Shown here: in pieces, positions 24,817-41,600 of the stretch
Position numbering within the stretch: position 1 is the stretch's first letter
Layout of the letters: every line of letters starts with the position of its first letter
Origin: Amblyornis subalaris
Lineage: Eukaryota; Chordata; Aves; Passeriformes; Ptilonorhynchidae
Assembly: GCA_018881555.1 (NCBI GenBank)
Contig: JACAXG010000034.1
Location: 757,327 to 821,326 of the forward strand
Direction: 5' to 3'
DNA: 64,000 nucleotides
Program-made: the position numbers and the translations under genes
The notes under the pieces: generated by a model
What the model was told of the DNA's origin: nothing
What the model saw: the letters and a program-made list of their open reading frames with translations, nothing else
Database searches by the model: none

Positions 24817-26214
24817 TGATTCAATTTGTGGTTAAGCTGCCTGGAAATCAGTGATAAAATTAAATCTACATCATTCAACACCATCTCATCAGGAAATCTG
24901 AAATCTATTCCTCAGCCCAATGTTCCATGCAAAACCTGTATGAATCAGCATGTTTATTTCTGATGCCTGCTATTATTATTCTGGGATCTGAGTGACAGAA
25001 TTGTAAACAAAAATACAATGCGATTGTTTCTCTTCTCAAAAGAGAAGAATGGAATGGAACTCCTTGTACTGGTGGCTGGCCAGCCTTTAGCCAGCCTGTA
25101 GTGAAAATGCTGCTTATATTGCATTTCAGTATTTGTAATGCTTTTGAATGGCTTTTTTATTTTTTAAAAAGCTTAAAATAGCTTCAAAATTGAATTTTTC
25201 TATGCACGAAGTAAAAATAACTTTCAACTTCCTTCTATTCAATCCACAAATCTAGTAGTCCAGGTTGAAAAATGAGAGCCAGAGCCAGGAGTTTCTGAAT
25301 TAATTTCTGAATTGTTAACTCTTGTAAGGTTAATTTCTCTACCCTCCTTCCTCTACCAGTACCTGCTTCTGTAAGAGCTCTGGGTACATCTGTACTCAAA
25401 GTACAGAACAGGAGAATGTGTGTTCTACTGTTCTTCCAACAGTGAGAAACTGACTCTAAATGTTTAGTGCAGAGTTTTCCGTCTGCAAAAAGACTTTTTG
25501 GATAATTTTGTCGCTTACAAACACAGAGCTGGGAAATCTGAAGCTACTTAAAGAATACTGGGATTATCTGTTTATCTGAAGAATCCTGTTTTCTTAAAAA
25601 TTATTACTAATGAGATCTTGGTGTTACAATGGATAGTTCTATGGAATCAGCTGAAGATGGGAGCAAATCCTTACCTGAGAATTGGGAGAAAAGACAGAGA
25701 CAATATATTATGTTTACTATTAGCTGCACAGTAAATATTCATCTTCATGTGCCATGCAAGTTCACATACCCAAAGGTCCAGCTGCTTAATGATAATACTG
25801 TTAATATTTCATGGCTTTAGGTTTTACTATCTTCATCATAGGAAGTGGTTTTGTTTGTAGGACTTCCCTAGGATGCAAGGGCACTGGAAAACTTCCTTTT
25901 AATGGTGAACTGCTTTCCATGCTAACTTGCTTATATCATAAAATATACGGAAGGCTTTAAGGAATTTTTGTTATAAATTCCCAACTTTTTTGACAGATTA
26001 CTTTGTCTAGCATTATTTTATCCATTAAAAACATTTGCCTGACAAAATTGATTTAAGTAGTTTTGGATCAATATCAGGTACTGTTTCAGAGATACCAGCA
26101 GCATATGCAGTATGCAACTGGATATAGTAGATAAAATGTCCTAGTTTATTGTAGCTGTAATCGTTCCCTCAGTTCATTAAGTCAAGAAAGAAGTAAGTAA
26201 AATGTCACCTGTAA

Positions 26215-26425
26215 TATCTTCACTATTAGGGTGGTGAGGCACTGGAACAGCTTGCCAGAGAAGTTGTAGATATCCCATCCCAGGAAGTGCTCAAGGCCAG
26301 GCTGGATGGGGCTCTGAGCAATCTGATCCAGTGTGTGGCATCCCTGCCCATGGCAGGGGGCTGGGAGTGAGATTGTCTTTAAGGTCCTTTCTAACCCAAA
26401 CCATTCTATGATCTTTGATGATAGA
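26215..26425 (+). mobile_element. CR1 non-LTR retrotransposon, truncated 3' end
   Basis: The stretch reads GGGTGGTGAGGCACTGGAAC, then AGGCTGGATGGGGCTCTGAG, CCCTGCCCATGGCAGGGGG, TTTAAGGTCC and AACCCAAACCATTCTATGAT. These are the hallmark blocks of the CR1 3' untranslated end, in sense orientation relative to DLG1. It is 5'-truncated to about 200 bp, as most CR1 copies are, with no coding capacity left. The left boundary is approximate. CR1 dominates the repeats of bird and reptile genomes and is the best clue to the host group. Confidence 0.9.
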
Positions 26426-26449
26426 TCANTAGATCAGCTGATCTTTGAT
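26410..26449. repeat. Palindrome and 10-bp direct repeat at the CR1 end
   Basis: AGATCAGCTGATCT (26431-26444) is a perfect 14-bp palindrome. GATCTTTGAT occurs at 26410-26419 and again at 26440-26449. They bracket the 3' terminus of the CR1 fragment, where CR1 copies usually carry a short tandem tail. Confidence 0.7.
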
Positions 26450-27485
26450 TAGCTGAATTTCACTTAGTCAAACCTTTTTTAGTCACTAATGTAGAGATAC
26501 ACACCCATATACTGTGGAGTGTAACTTTCTGTGTGTTTAGGTTACACTGCAGTTACCAGTATACTGCAAAATGACTTGTCAGTCTTCAGGAGTTGCAGGA
26601 ATTGAAATCTATTTAAAAATATCAATAAAAGACGTTTAAAAAACTTTTAGGAAACTTTTAGAAAATACAGATAAAAAGAATATATTTGAGCAATAGAGTT
26701 TTCCCCCTACAACTAACAGTTGGCAAGGCCCAATTGTTTTCACGTGTTATAAAGTTAAATGATCAGAGGAAAGTGTCTTTGGTCCCTCAGGTTCAGTGCA
26801 GTACAAGCTTTATTTCCCGTATTGCTGCGAATTATCTGCAGAAGTTACTTCCCTCTTCACAATAAGAAGAGAGGGTCAGCAATTCAATTCACTAAGGCTG
26901 TATATGAGATAGTAAAGGGATTTTTTTAAATGGAAGTGCTGGTGTTTCACCTAAATAGCAATAGCTTAAAATAATTGTTGCCTGTAGTTAAACTGGTTCT
27001 TGATACTTGGCATGTAAATCAGTCACTTTGGGACCTTCGTCAGTTTTGACCACTGCTTTTGACATCTTGCAAGAATATATTGTCCCATTATAAGGTCTAG
27101 AACATAATTATGTCATGGCAAGATGATGTAGGGTTTATTCTTACTAGAAAAGCCTTCCTTTATGTAATGCTTCCAGTAACACACTGTAACTGTGCACACT
27201 TGCAACATTTTGAGGGTCCTGTTTGTCCCATTAGCTCTCCAAAGTCATGTGTGCCTTCTGTACAACGTTGTGGTTAATACAGTTTATTATAATATTTTAT
27301 AGGAATACTTGTCTTTCTTGTGCTTAACAGAGCATCTCTTATGTAATTTTATGTAACCAACTGTGTCTGTGGCACATGAATCCTAATAAAGACTCTCAAT
27401 GCCAGTGCTCCAACAGCTTTCAGTGCGTGTCCTAAGAAAACAGTACATTTTTCTGTGTTGAGAATTTGTTTGTTTTTCTCTTCAG

Positions 27486-27630
27486 GTGAACAGTGTTTGC
27501 TTAGAAGAAGTTACTCATGAAGAAGCAGTGACTGCCTTAAAAAACACATCTGATTTCGTTTATCTGAAGGTTGCAAAACCCACCAGCATGTTCATGAATG
27601 ACAGTTATGCCCCTCCTGACATCACAAACT
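27486..27630 (+). CDS. DLG1: DLG1 exon: end of PDZ2 and start of linker
   Basis: 145 nt: 48 codons plus one base of a serine codon. It begins [20 protein letters not shown], with the class I histidine of PDZ2 helix B, then [10 protein letters not shown] (last strand) and [14 protein letters not shown], the start of the PDZ2-PDZ3 linker. The donor is AAACT|GTAAGT, a strong consensus. Length and order match DLG1. Confidence 0.97.
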
Positions 27631-30600
27631 GTAAGTTCAACTTATCTTTGTGATTTAATTAATTTTCCCTTTAAGACTTGAATTTTTCATTTTTAGTATT
27701 TTAACTGTTTCAAGCTTTTAAAAATTATACGGGGCAGAAGCCTGATATGAGTTGATTAATGAGGAAAATTATATGCTGTACAGAACAACCTCCTATAGCT
27801 TGTATACTGAAAAGACTGCCACAGCGGGATTCCAGGTGTGTCCATGGCTGGCATGGCCCAGTCCTAGGAACTCTGTTGCTCATCACTTGCTGATGAGTGC
27901 AAGGAAAGAGAATATGTGCCTCATGCTCTTGGGGGCTGTGAAGAGTAACAAGCAATGCACTAGGAGGGTGTTCAGTGTCCTGTAAACCAAGCAAAAGACA
28001 ATACTGTTTCAGTTAGAGGTTAGTGATGTTCTGACTTTTTTCCCGGTTTTCCTGGATTTTCATGAGCTTGCACATATGTGAATAAACTGAACTGGGAAGA
28101 TGAAGTTTTTGCTCTGGTGCCTGCCTGGAAATGTGTTGAGAAATTCCATGTTAACTTGAAATCTGATTTCAGTTTTGACATTATTGTTGATAATTCAAAT
28201 GAAAAACCAGTGAATGCTGTATTAAAAAGTAGTTACAAGAATTTCTTGTTGATACAAGGGTGCTACTAATAAGAGTATTTTCAAAGTCAAACATCCAAAT
28301 CCAGAAAGTTCAGGATTGAACTGCAATGTAAAGAAAAATTAGAGTTTCGTATACTTCAAGAGGGTTATTACCATTTAGTGGCTGGAGAAAGGGACGAGNT
28401 TGACATTACTGTATCTTCCCAAGACTAAATAGACCAACTTTTCTGGATGACCAGTTTTACTCATATTGTCACATCAAATGGTTCAAGGCGAGACTTGTTT
28501 TTGGTATTTCTTTTTTTCCTGCCATTAGGTATGTGTAATTGATATGTAGCACACTGATCTGTTTAGATACTACTTCATACGAAAAAAAGGAACACTGCGG
28601 GACTAAAAGATGTAATTGAAAACAGTATGTAAAGAACAACAAACAAAAGTGCAGCACAACAGAGAACTGAANTACCTTATAAGCCCATCATTTATTGGCA
28701 ATAGCTGCAGTATCTTAAGATCTATTTGTAAGCTTATTGAATTGCAGTTTGGAGCTAATTAGGTTTTATCTTCACTGTGTTATTAGAAAGATGCTCTTGA
28801 AGGCTCCATTCTTTGACATAAAACTAATTTTCAGCCTTCACTGATGCTTCCCCAGTTTTCTACTCATATATATATTATGGTTAGAGAGCAGTCATTTTTC
28901 CCTTATGGTATCTAGTTTGTCCAATAACCTTTCCCACTGTTTCCTTGGAAAGCAGACTTCCTTTTCTCTCTCCATAGTAACTGGCTTTTTCGTATGTTTC
29001 ACCTTGAATTCAGATGTTCGGGAACAAAGAAGTTTGTACATAGTGTTCCTGGTAATGTTGCAGTAATGCGGTTACACTGCTGTGGATTGGGATGTGACAA
29101 ACATCATCTCTTCATACTGGATCTTGCCTCAATGCTTGGAATATTTACTGTATGAATCTTTCGTGGGGACAAAGGCAAAACCTGAAGAAAGTTTGAGGGG
29201 AGGAAGGTAGAGAAGGAGCTGGTTCCTGATAATTTGCCCAGTCCCAATAAATCAATGACACTGGCAAGGTGGCCATGCTGTTGGGCCTCTTGGCATGCAG
29301 AGATATTAACTTCTCTCAAATGGTGATGAACTGGAGACTCAGTTCATTGAAGTTAATTGCATCATAACATAGAGACAGTGATGTCTTCAAGAATACCTTC
29401 TTACCATGTCCATTGGCTCTTCAGGAAAGTTCTGTCAAGGGTATTTCTACATAATTGCCACGAGGATGTCCACTGCCATCTTGCCTTGAGTCCTTAATTT
29501 TTCAGTAAGCATGACTTAGTGTCACATCTATTATCTGGAGATAAATGACCTGGTCACACATGTAGGCCCTTTTTGTCCGATTTCCATCCTGCCTCCTGAG
29601 TTTCGCTCCATTTGCTTGCTCTTCCTCCAAGTGTGATTTGAGAGATGGTGGCATTCTGTACAGCCCAGTATCTCATCCTTTGTGGGAAGTGGCACGCACA
29701 CTGAGAAGTGAAAAGCCAGTNTCCTGGCCGTGTCGTGCCCCTCAAGCTCCAGCAACTGTTTCTGGGAACCTTTCTCCTCCTGCTCAAGCATTCTAAAAAA
29801 AATCTCAGAAGTTTTCTCAGATTCCAGATGTCTTTTCTGTTTGTCTTTTGTCCTTTGTTGACCCTTGACAAGGTTTGTGGGCTATCTGTACTTTTGAGTA
29901 GATTTTCTGCATTTCATTTCATTTAGCTAGTTTTAGCCTTCAGTTCTCTGTCTGAAGATACTCTGGTTTTTTACTGTTTCTGGCAGACCAAAGAACATGC
30001 CCTGCAAAGTGCTGGGTCCTTTGGTGAAACTTCAGTCTGTTTCTTTTCCTTACAACAGGAAAGCCTTTTCTATGCAAGGCTCCATAAGCTTGTGTCTCTG
30101 CTGATCAAAGTGCAGCTGGCTGTTACTGCAGCTGGTGTGGAGACTGAACCTACTGCTGGAATTCTGAACACAAAGTAGACCCAAAGGTCTTGCTTGAGGT
30201 GTTTAAAGACTTAACTCCAGGAAATCAGTTTAGTCTTTTCCTCAATCTTCCACTTAGAAGAAACAACTACGTTATGACTGAAATGCTAAGTGCTATTTTG
30301 CTAATACAGGGCAGAACAAAAGCTTTTCCATTACCTCTCAGTATTTGCACATTTACAAAGACACCAATCTCCTTAAAGGCTGTTTCTGCTTTATAAAGGA
30401 GTATGATACCTTTGCAACTAGAAAGCCTCTGCAAGAAGCTGCTCAGTTAGATGGAACTTACTGAAAAATGGTGGCACCAGTTTGTAGTATTTTATACTGC
30501 ATTTAGCAGAGCAGTACCAGGCTCAAGAGCTTTAGGGTAGGAACTCCGAAGAGCTTTTACCATATGGCAGATATTAAAGAGGTATTTTCTAGGATCACCT

Positions 30601-32388
30601 GGATTGTGAGTGAGTGTTGAAACAGTTACCAGGCTTCTTTCTTCACCTACTCACTTGTAGCTGTTTTGAGACATGTATTTGCAATCCTCCTTTGTATTTC
30701 TGTCCAGGAGAATCCTTTTATCCAGNTTCTTAGTAGTTCAGTCCTACAATAAAGGAGAGGTAAGACATGCACAGAGGCTGCCTATGGACATGTCTGTTAC
30801 AAATGATGTTAAGGTAGAAACTCTACTACTTGAGTTTATGTGTAAACTGCTCACTTCCACAATCCGCTTGGGAAGGGTTTTTGTTTGCTTATTTTATTTC
30901 TGTGTGGCGTTTTAATACTCATTTGATCAGAAACATATAAAAGCACAGTGCACAGTACTTGGCATCTGTGCTGTCTGCAGAACATGCAGTAGATTGCTCA
31001 CTGTGCTAACTTGGGTGTAATGGTAGTGAATTCAAAAGTCCAAATTCAAAATTTGGTTGTCTTTAAGACTTTCTCTCTGGAACTGGTCTTGTTTAGTTAT
31101 AGGGCTGCCTCACTTTGCCTGGTCATGGGGATTTAAAATGCAGAGCTANGGATACTGAAGAACTGTTTGAGAATCAAGTTCACAAATTTCAGTGTCTAGG
31201 TTTTGTGCAAAATCCGTTTTGTTTTAGAACTCCTGTAGTAAGAAAATTAGCCATACAATAGTATGGTCTTGTCAGGTGGTCTGATGGCTCAAAAGAAGGG
31301 ACCAAGTAAGGTAGCATCCATATAGATANTTAAATCATTTGATATTTCTTTGGGGTTAGTGCCTTTGAGTCAAGAGACATTTGATCAAGAGGTTTCTGGG
31401 ATTCTGATTTATAGCAGTAGTTATTGGGAAGTGTACAGACATTGTGTCAACACTGTGCACCAGGGGCTGAAAATTGACCTCTGTCATTTGATATTTATCA
31501 GAGTGAGCGAATGGCTTCCAGCTGCCTCTGGGGGAAGTTAATGTTGAAAATCTTGTTGAAGATGAGTTGGGGCTGTTTGAGACCAGAGATTGAGCAGGCA
31601 ATGAATGTGGAAAAAATAGCTGATGGTTGTGTGCTGTAGCTCCAGAGACTGGGATGTGTATGGGCGATGAAAGGTTGGCCAAGACCTTGAAGGTCTGGAA
31701 TAGTTGATTGCTATGCCTGTTTCTATTGCTTCTGTGAGATTTTTCTTTTAACTCTTGAGATGTGGATTGCTAATCTAAACAATTACTTTACAGTGATCTG
31801 TGTTTTCTGACTGAAGAAGAATGCAGTTAGGAAAGATTGTCCTTTCTGAGCACGTTGCCCTTTGAGTGCTGTTCTCCACTCTCTGACAGACTGAAAAATG
31901 AGAACTTCCAGTATAGAAAACATGGGAATTCAACAAAAGTCCCCCCCCGTGTTTATTGTATGCAGAAGAACAACAGCACTGTAGGTGGGATGGTTCAGTG
32001 GCCTGAGCACTGGCACCTCAACTGATGTGTGTGTGCTAATCATAGCTATTAGCCTGCTGTAGGGGGTGGTATATTAGTAGGAGTGTAAACTGCCTCAGTG
32101 ATCTATACATAAATGTTGGTCGTTAAGTGGTTCCTGGAACAAATATCCAGTAATTTGTTCGTATAAATGCTTTTCAAGTTATTCAGTCGAAATATTACTA
32201 AGACGGCATAGAACTTGCTGTTTAAAACACCAACATTACCTGTGCAGTGCATGTAGTAGAATATCAGAGTCAGAAAAGTGTCTAAATGGTTTTTGAGAGA
32301 GAGGACTTGTTTACTATACAGGCCTTCTTTGGAGACATTATTAATGCATTTTTGACTCCTAATTAATTTCAAAGTATTTTTTTCCTTT

Positions 32389-32401
32389 GTGTGTGTGTGT
32401 G
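32389..32401. repeat. (GT)6 microsatellite
   Basis: Six GT units plus a trailing G. Confidence 0.85.
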
Positions 32402-34464
32402 CATTGGTACAGTATTTCCACCCTGCACTGAGAAATAAAATACTGCAAGTTAGGGAATAATCTGTTTCCTCACTAGTCATGAATGCCTTATCATTTCTTA
32501 AATGGCTGAAGTACAGGAAGAGAAGAATATGTAATAACAGTAAATGGCAATAAAGTTTTAATTTTATTTTCCATTTTAGAGATTGTACTTGTGATTGGTG
32601 TCCTCAGTTTACAGATAATAGGAAAATAATAGGAAATCTTCCATTTTTTTTCTTTTTGTCTAGAACTGTCTTGTGTGAAAGAGAGGGTGGATTTTGAAAT
32701 GGAATGTCTTCTTAAGGATCTGACTTTTCCTGTCAAAGCAAGTTCATTTTATGCATGAGATTTTCTGTTCATCCAAAAGACAGTTCCTTTATCAGTTCCA
32801 TCAGTAATAATATTTACCTGGAAGTAGAAGTTTAGACCTCATTTAAGATTCAGACGGTGATGTCTTGCCTTTTATTTCTGTCATGTTCCTCATGAATAAT
32901 CTTCATCTATAATTGCCAGCTAAAACAGTTTCAGGAAAGGTGCAGGCATGGGTTTTTGCAGGAACTCCACACAGAGACTCTCTGTGCCTTGTTGGTTTGC
33001 TTTCCTAGCGCTGAGAACACCAGCCTTGAGGCGCCCAGACTGTTCTAAGCAAGTAGCATGTATAAAACTTGATAAAGGATGTAGCCATTGCTGTTACGGA
33101 ACAGTCTACAGATTTGAAATAATAAACGGTTATATTGANTGATAGCTGACTTCTAGTTACATGGTGAAAGGATAAAAAATTTTAAAAATAAGGTCATGTA
33201 GTAGGTGGTNTGTGTGTTTCTGAACATGGTGCAGTTGAAAGCTTTAGGAACCTGAAAAACAATCAAATTGAAAGTACTGTAAGTCAATGAATATATAACT
33301 TGCATTTAATTACTTCCTATAAAATATGCATCATTATGGCTGCCACTGGCTTGTTAAAAGCAATTTTAAATTCATTTTGTGAAATGAGATAATTTAGTGC
33401 ATGAACAGAATGTACAGAGCTGCTATACCATGCAACAGTTGTTCAAGTTTTTTAATCAAAACCTATTTTCCTGTAGTTGGAAAAGAGCTCATAATGTCTT
33501 GCATTTAATTTTTTGTGCATTAGCTTTAAAATTTTCTGAGAAAAAGCAAATTGACTGTGTTTATGTGCAGTTTTGTTTTAAGCAAAAAGTGTATACAATG
33601 ACATGGAAATAATACTGTTGTATTAAAATGCATTTATTTTTTCCATTGAAAAGTAAATATTGCCATATGTTTTGGTAATCATTGCAAAAATCTGTTGCTA
33701 AATTTCCAGTGTGGCTAAAAAACCCCAAGTTTTGAAATTGACAGTTAGGTGTCCAAATCTCTTACCAGTGCACAGAAACTACGTGTTGTGCTGGGATAGA
33801 CAGAAAGAATTAAGTAGTGGGATCTATAAAATCCTTGCAGGGAGTAGAAGAATGAAGGTGCGATGTATGTGTGTTACAGCTGTTCTAAAAAGCAGTCTTA
33901 GGAATCACGTATGTTGAACAGCTCCTAATTTTTAGGGAATTCTCAAATGTGAATGCTTTTGTTGATTATTTGATTTTAGCAAAACCAGCATTCTCTTTGC
34001 TTTAGACCTCATGTAACCAAGCAATGTGAGNGAGCTTCCTTCTGTCTGTGTTATAGAAGGGCACCACGTACCAGTTTTCAATTTTGCTGAAACCTCTTGT
34101 GGATCCANAATTACAATTTCCAAAAGTTCTGCATAGTCTCATGCAACTAACTGAGGGCTGGTGTGTCTGAATAGCACAATTACTTTATCAGCCAGTGCTT
34201 TTAAACTGCTGAAGCTGTTAATAGTGGATTTTAATGCTTGCTGAATGCTGACGGTGTTGACCTGATGTGTATGCCATGTATGGAATTTACTGCATACAGG
34301 TTTACTGGGAATCTAGAATAATGCAGACTCAATCCAGCACAGATTGGGTGGTTTGAAAGATGACTATTTAGCAAATGTATCATGTATGAATACTCTTGAT
34401 AAGTTTGTATATGATCCAAACTTTTCGATAGTGGTTTAAAAAGGGGGAAAAAAAAAAGGAGACT

Positions 34465-34490
34465 ACACAGATTGCTTTTGCAATCTGTGT
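34465..34490. repeat. Perfect 11-bp hairpin with TTTT loop
   Basis: ACACAGATTGC (34465-34475) and GCAATCTGTGT (34480-34490) pair exactly around TTTT. An A-rich run (about 34448-34457) lies just upstream. Confidence 0.88.
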
Positions 34491-35197
34491 GATGTATGTT
34501 CAGTTAAAGAGCTTTGGGTTTAGTGTAAATCCTCAAAGGTCAGGCACCTCATCAGATACAGCAAGTAAGAGCAAAAAAAATCTGGTAACTTTAATAATAC
34601 TGAATCTGTGAAGAGTCCCCACCCTTCATGTTTAAGCCTCAAAATTTGAAGCACATACACTAGGAAAAACATTTCCAATTGTAGAACATGCTTTGTAATA
34701 GCCAACAGTGGGTATGACTGTGCCTTAATGAGCACTCAAAATTGATGTGCCTAACTTGGAAATATGCACCTTCTTAATTATTTATTTGAGTAACTCTCCT
34801 ATTGTATTTTCCATCAATTGTAATCATGAAGATGCTAAATTTCTTGTAGTGTGTGTGTTGTGGTTCAGTTAAAACTTTGCTTCAGTCAAGTTAAAGACAG
34901 CTTTAAAACAGATAACTCTCCAGACTGTCCCCATGGGCTTCAACTATCCACAGTAACTGTTTCTGAAAAAGTTTTATGTGAGACAGAATCAAACTAAAAA
35001 ATTTGCTTACTGACTTTGTGAGGAGACTGGGGAATGTGTAGATTTAACACACTATTTTAGAACTATGATATTTATAATATATCATTTGAACTGCTATGGT
35101 TTGTTTTTAAAGAGGTCACTCCTTTGTTTCAGTTCCTCCAGCTCTTTTTCCGTATTATCCTGATGTCTTTTATTTTTTTCCTTCCCCCTCTTTCAAG

Positions 35198-35324
35198 CTT
35201 ATTCTCAGCCAGTGGATAACCATATCACTCCATCTGCCTACCTGGGACAGTCCCTGCCCCCAGCATCACCAGGGCGATATTCACCAGTTCCCAAGGGAAT
35301 GCTTGGAGATGATGAGATTACCAG
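35198..35324 (+). CDS. DLG1: DLG1 exon: PDZ2-PDZ3 linker
   Basis: 127 nt: two bases finishing a serine, 41 codons, then two bases of an arginine. It encodes [20 protein letters not shown] and [20 protein letters not shown]. This is the flexible, Pro/Ser-rich linker between the tandem PDZ1-2 unit and PDZ3. The pattern DNHI...YLGQ...RYSPVPK...DDEITR is specific to DLG1 among the paralogues as I recall them, though several residues differ from the human form. It holds two Ser-Pro sites (ASPGRYSPV). The acceptor follows a long pyrimidine tract (TTCCCCCTCTTTCAAG). Confidence 0.95.
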
Positions 35325-38552
<3,228 letters not shown>

Positions 38553-38655
38553 GTAAATGGAGTAGATCTAAAAGCAGCAACCCACGAACAGGCAGCAGCA
38601 GCCCTGAAGAATGCAGGCCAAGCAGTGACTATTGTAGCTCAGTACCGTCCAGAAG
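38553..38655 (+). CDS. DLG1: DLG1 exon: PDZ3, second part
   Basis: 103 nt: 34 codons plus one base of a glutamate. It encodes [20 protein letters not shown] then [24 protein letters not shown] is helix B of PDZ3; its histidine sets class I specificity. [11 protein letters not shown] is the last strand, leading into the extra C-terminal helix carried on the next exon 11 kb away. The donor is AGAAG|GTAAGG. Confidence 0.97.
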
Positions 38656-41600
38656 GTAAGGGTTGCTTTATGCATTCAAGTTCCCTTGTACAACTTGAAA
38701 CACAGAGAAAAATAATTTACAGTATTATTCTACCTAACACCTCTTCTGAGGAGAAACAAATAATGTAATGGACATTGTCCTTACATGTTAGCATATTTGC
38801 AAGTGACCAGATAGGAAAATCTGCGAGTGTTGGTACCATGGCTTACTATGTTTCTTGCTTTCACCATGTCAGAATTTCAATTTCTTCAGTAAATGTTGCC
38901 ACTGTCATAACATGAAAATTAATCCAGTAAATCCAGAACTTAGTAGAAATACCTTATTGTTCTTTTGCATTTCCAATTGTCTTCACCCTTTAATATGATG
39001 GTTTGATATGCCTTCGTGAAGGAAGATAGAAGACTAATTCCTTCTTTGTTTTGTTGATTCAGATGACCTAAGGAGACCATCCGGTTTTCATTCCTCTCTT
39101 TCATACTGAGTTGTTATTTCTGCTTATCCAGCAGTTTCTTCTGGTCCAAATTAGACTGCAACTGATNCTGATTAACCATCCTTGTGTGTTCTGTAGAACA
39201 CCACTACATGATTAGTACACATATTTGTCCTCTTGTTCTTCTGTAGCACATTTCAAATGCCTCTATTTGAGACTTAAAAAATTTAATAATCTAAAATTAT
39301 ATGCTTGAGTCTGTAAACTCATGTATTATTGGTGTCATATATACTAAGAAGTTTTTGTTGTTTTATGAACTGTGATGATCAGCAGGTTTCTNCAATTTTG
39401 CTAAATTGTACGGCCCAACACTGAATCTTCCTTGCAGTGACTTGTCTGTTTAAAACTTTCCTTTAGCAGTACTGTCAAGGGTTAAGTGTAGGTGTTCATC
39501 GGTACTGGACATGGAGCAGGACTGCTGCCTTCATCTGTTAGGTGGCTGATAGCAGTACACTTCTATTCATTATTTATTTCTTCTTTTCTGTCATGTTTCT
39601 TCTATCCTGACCTCCCCAAGTGTTTGAAATGAGCTTTCATGTTCCACTCTTCCTCCACCTGCATCAATATCACATCTCTGCCCTGACCCAGGAACTCTGT
39701 TAATAACACCAGATGATTGGTTGTCTTCATCATGGTCAAACCCCTGCAGCCAGTCTGTATTGCCAATGCCTGTATTGTCTCGGGAGGGGATGCATCCTGG
39801 TTACATGTTCAGTCAGTAAATTGCTGTTTCAGGATTCATTTGCTAAGAGTGCTCACTCTGAGGCTTCCTTTTAAAAAGGATAGTGAAGTCAGCATTGGTT
39901 CTGAAACGTGCTTTGGCTTGGTGTCAGAATTGTCAGACATTTCTGTTGATGCACATTTGGCCTATCCTCTGCTTGGCTCTTCAGTGTTGTAATGGGTGGG
40001 TCAAATTGTTGCACCTTCTTGCTTCTTGGGTAGGGGTCCCTCCCCTTACTGAGAAATAAAATGTATGCTTTTATTTATCTCTGAGTTGTCCTTTTGAGCA
40101 CCTGACCACTTTTTTTGTTCAAAGAGGGCATTTATGGTCACTATTTCTTCTGCTAGGAAGACCTGTTGAGGTGTGGCTCCTAGGAGAAGAACAAGTGTTT
40201 CGCTAGTAGAATATGTGCTCCTGGGACACAAACACTTTTTTTTCCCTTGCCAAAGAATACGTGCAGACTTCATACAAAAGCAGCAGTTTTTCACTCCTCT
40301 CTTTCTAGGATTCAGGCTTTAAGAAGAAAAGAATCCTTTCATACTTTGAAAGTCAGAACTCTTTTCCTTTTAGAAGAAGAGAACTCAGTGTTTGGATGGT
40401 TCCTGCTCTTTCTGCACTGGAGATAACAGCTTTCTTCATTACCACTTGTCCAAGTAGATAATTTATTTTCTTGCAGTGTGTATTGAGGTACTTGACTGAC
40501 TGCTGAGATTTTGAGTCATTGCACGGAGATTTGCCCAGAGCAACATCNGCTGCTTCTTAGAAATTACTCAGTGACTGTCACTGATAGATTCCAAACGCAG
40601 ANCTGAACTCATTCCTTCATGGTTACTGAGGCATTCAGAACAGGACGGTGTGCAGTTGAGCTGTATTGAGAATTCAGTTCTCAAAGACTTATATGGCCCA
40701 TTTGAGAGGATGTGTGTGGGAGATGTTGCTTGAATTACCCTACATTATGGGCAAACGTCTGACAAGTTAATCAAAGAAAGGATATCTTTTTTTTTTTCCA
40801 CCCAAGATGTTTGGTCTGCATGACCNTCTTTCTTTCCAAAACAGTGCTTAAAATCTCCATTTGGAGTGAAGCTGTTAGAAACACTTCAGGGCTTACTCTA
40901 CCCTTTTGAAATATGCCATGAAGGAAAAGTGTTACTAGGAAATTGAGATCCATTGTACTTTGTAGGCAANGTATGAATTGACTCGTGGCCAACCTACCTC
41001 AGAGAGCTCTAGGTACTGTCTGACATCTCTGCCTTATTCCTCATAAAAAGAATTTGAATGCAAGTCCAGCTGTCAGCTTCTTCAGGCCTGGTGTGGGAGG
41101 TAAATTGGATCAGACACTCATTGTTTATATCTTAGAGATGAGTAAAGATAATATGTTCTTGAAGGTTACTGTTTGTTTGTTATCATAGGAAAGCGGTCTG
41201 TTTGAGATTTGGCTTTCCAAATAGAAAATACTGTCCATGTGATCGAGTGCACTTGATAAAAGTGCATGTGTTCTTTGGTTATCTTAATATTTCCTAAATT
41301 ACAGCTGCACATGATCGTCTTTTCTCCTCAATTGATAATACAAGTTGGTAAACTTTATTATATATGTTTATTATATATATAATATTATTATATTATATTT
41401 TTTNTATATGTATGTATATAATGTGTGTGTGTATAATTATCTTCACTTTTTGTTTACGCTATTCAGAAAAAGGTTGACAAATACTAAATTGTTCATAAAG
41501 TCATTGTTCATTAGTGGTGTTTCTCAAATGTCTTCATAAAGATGGAGAGCATCAGTTATAACTGCTTGTATTACATATGTGTTTTATTTATATTTACCAA

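Larger units (their letters stand above)
27631..35197 (+). other. DLG1: 7.6-kb intron in the PDZ2-PDZ3 linker
   Basis: 7567 bp. It holds a (GT)6 tract at 32389-32401, a perfect hairpin at 34465-34490 preceded by an A-run, and many short unsupported open frames on both strands. No extra linker exon of the kind seen in DLG2 was recognised. Confidence 0.7.
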
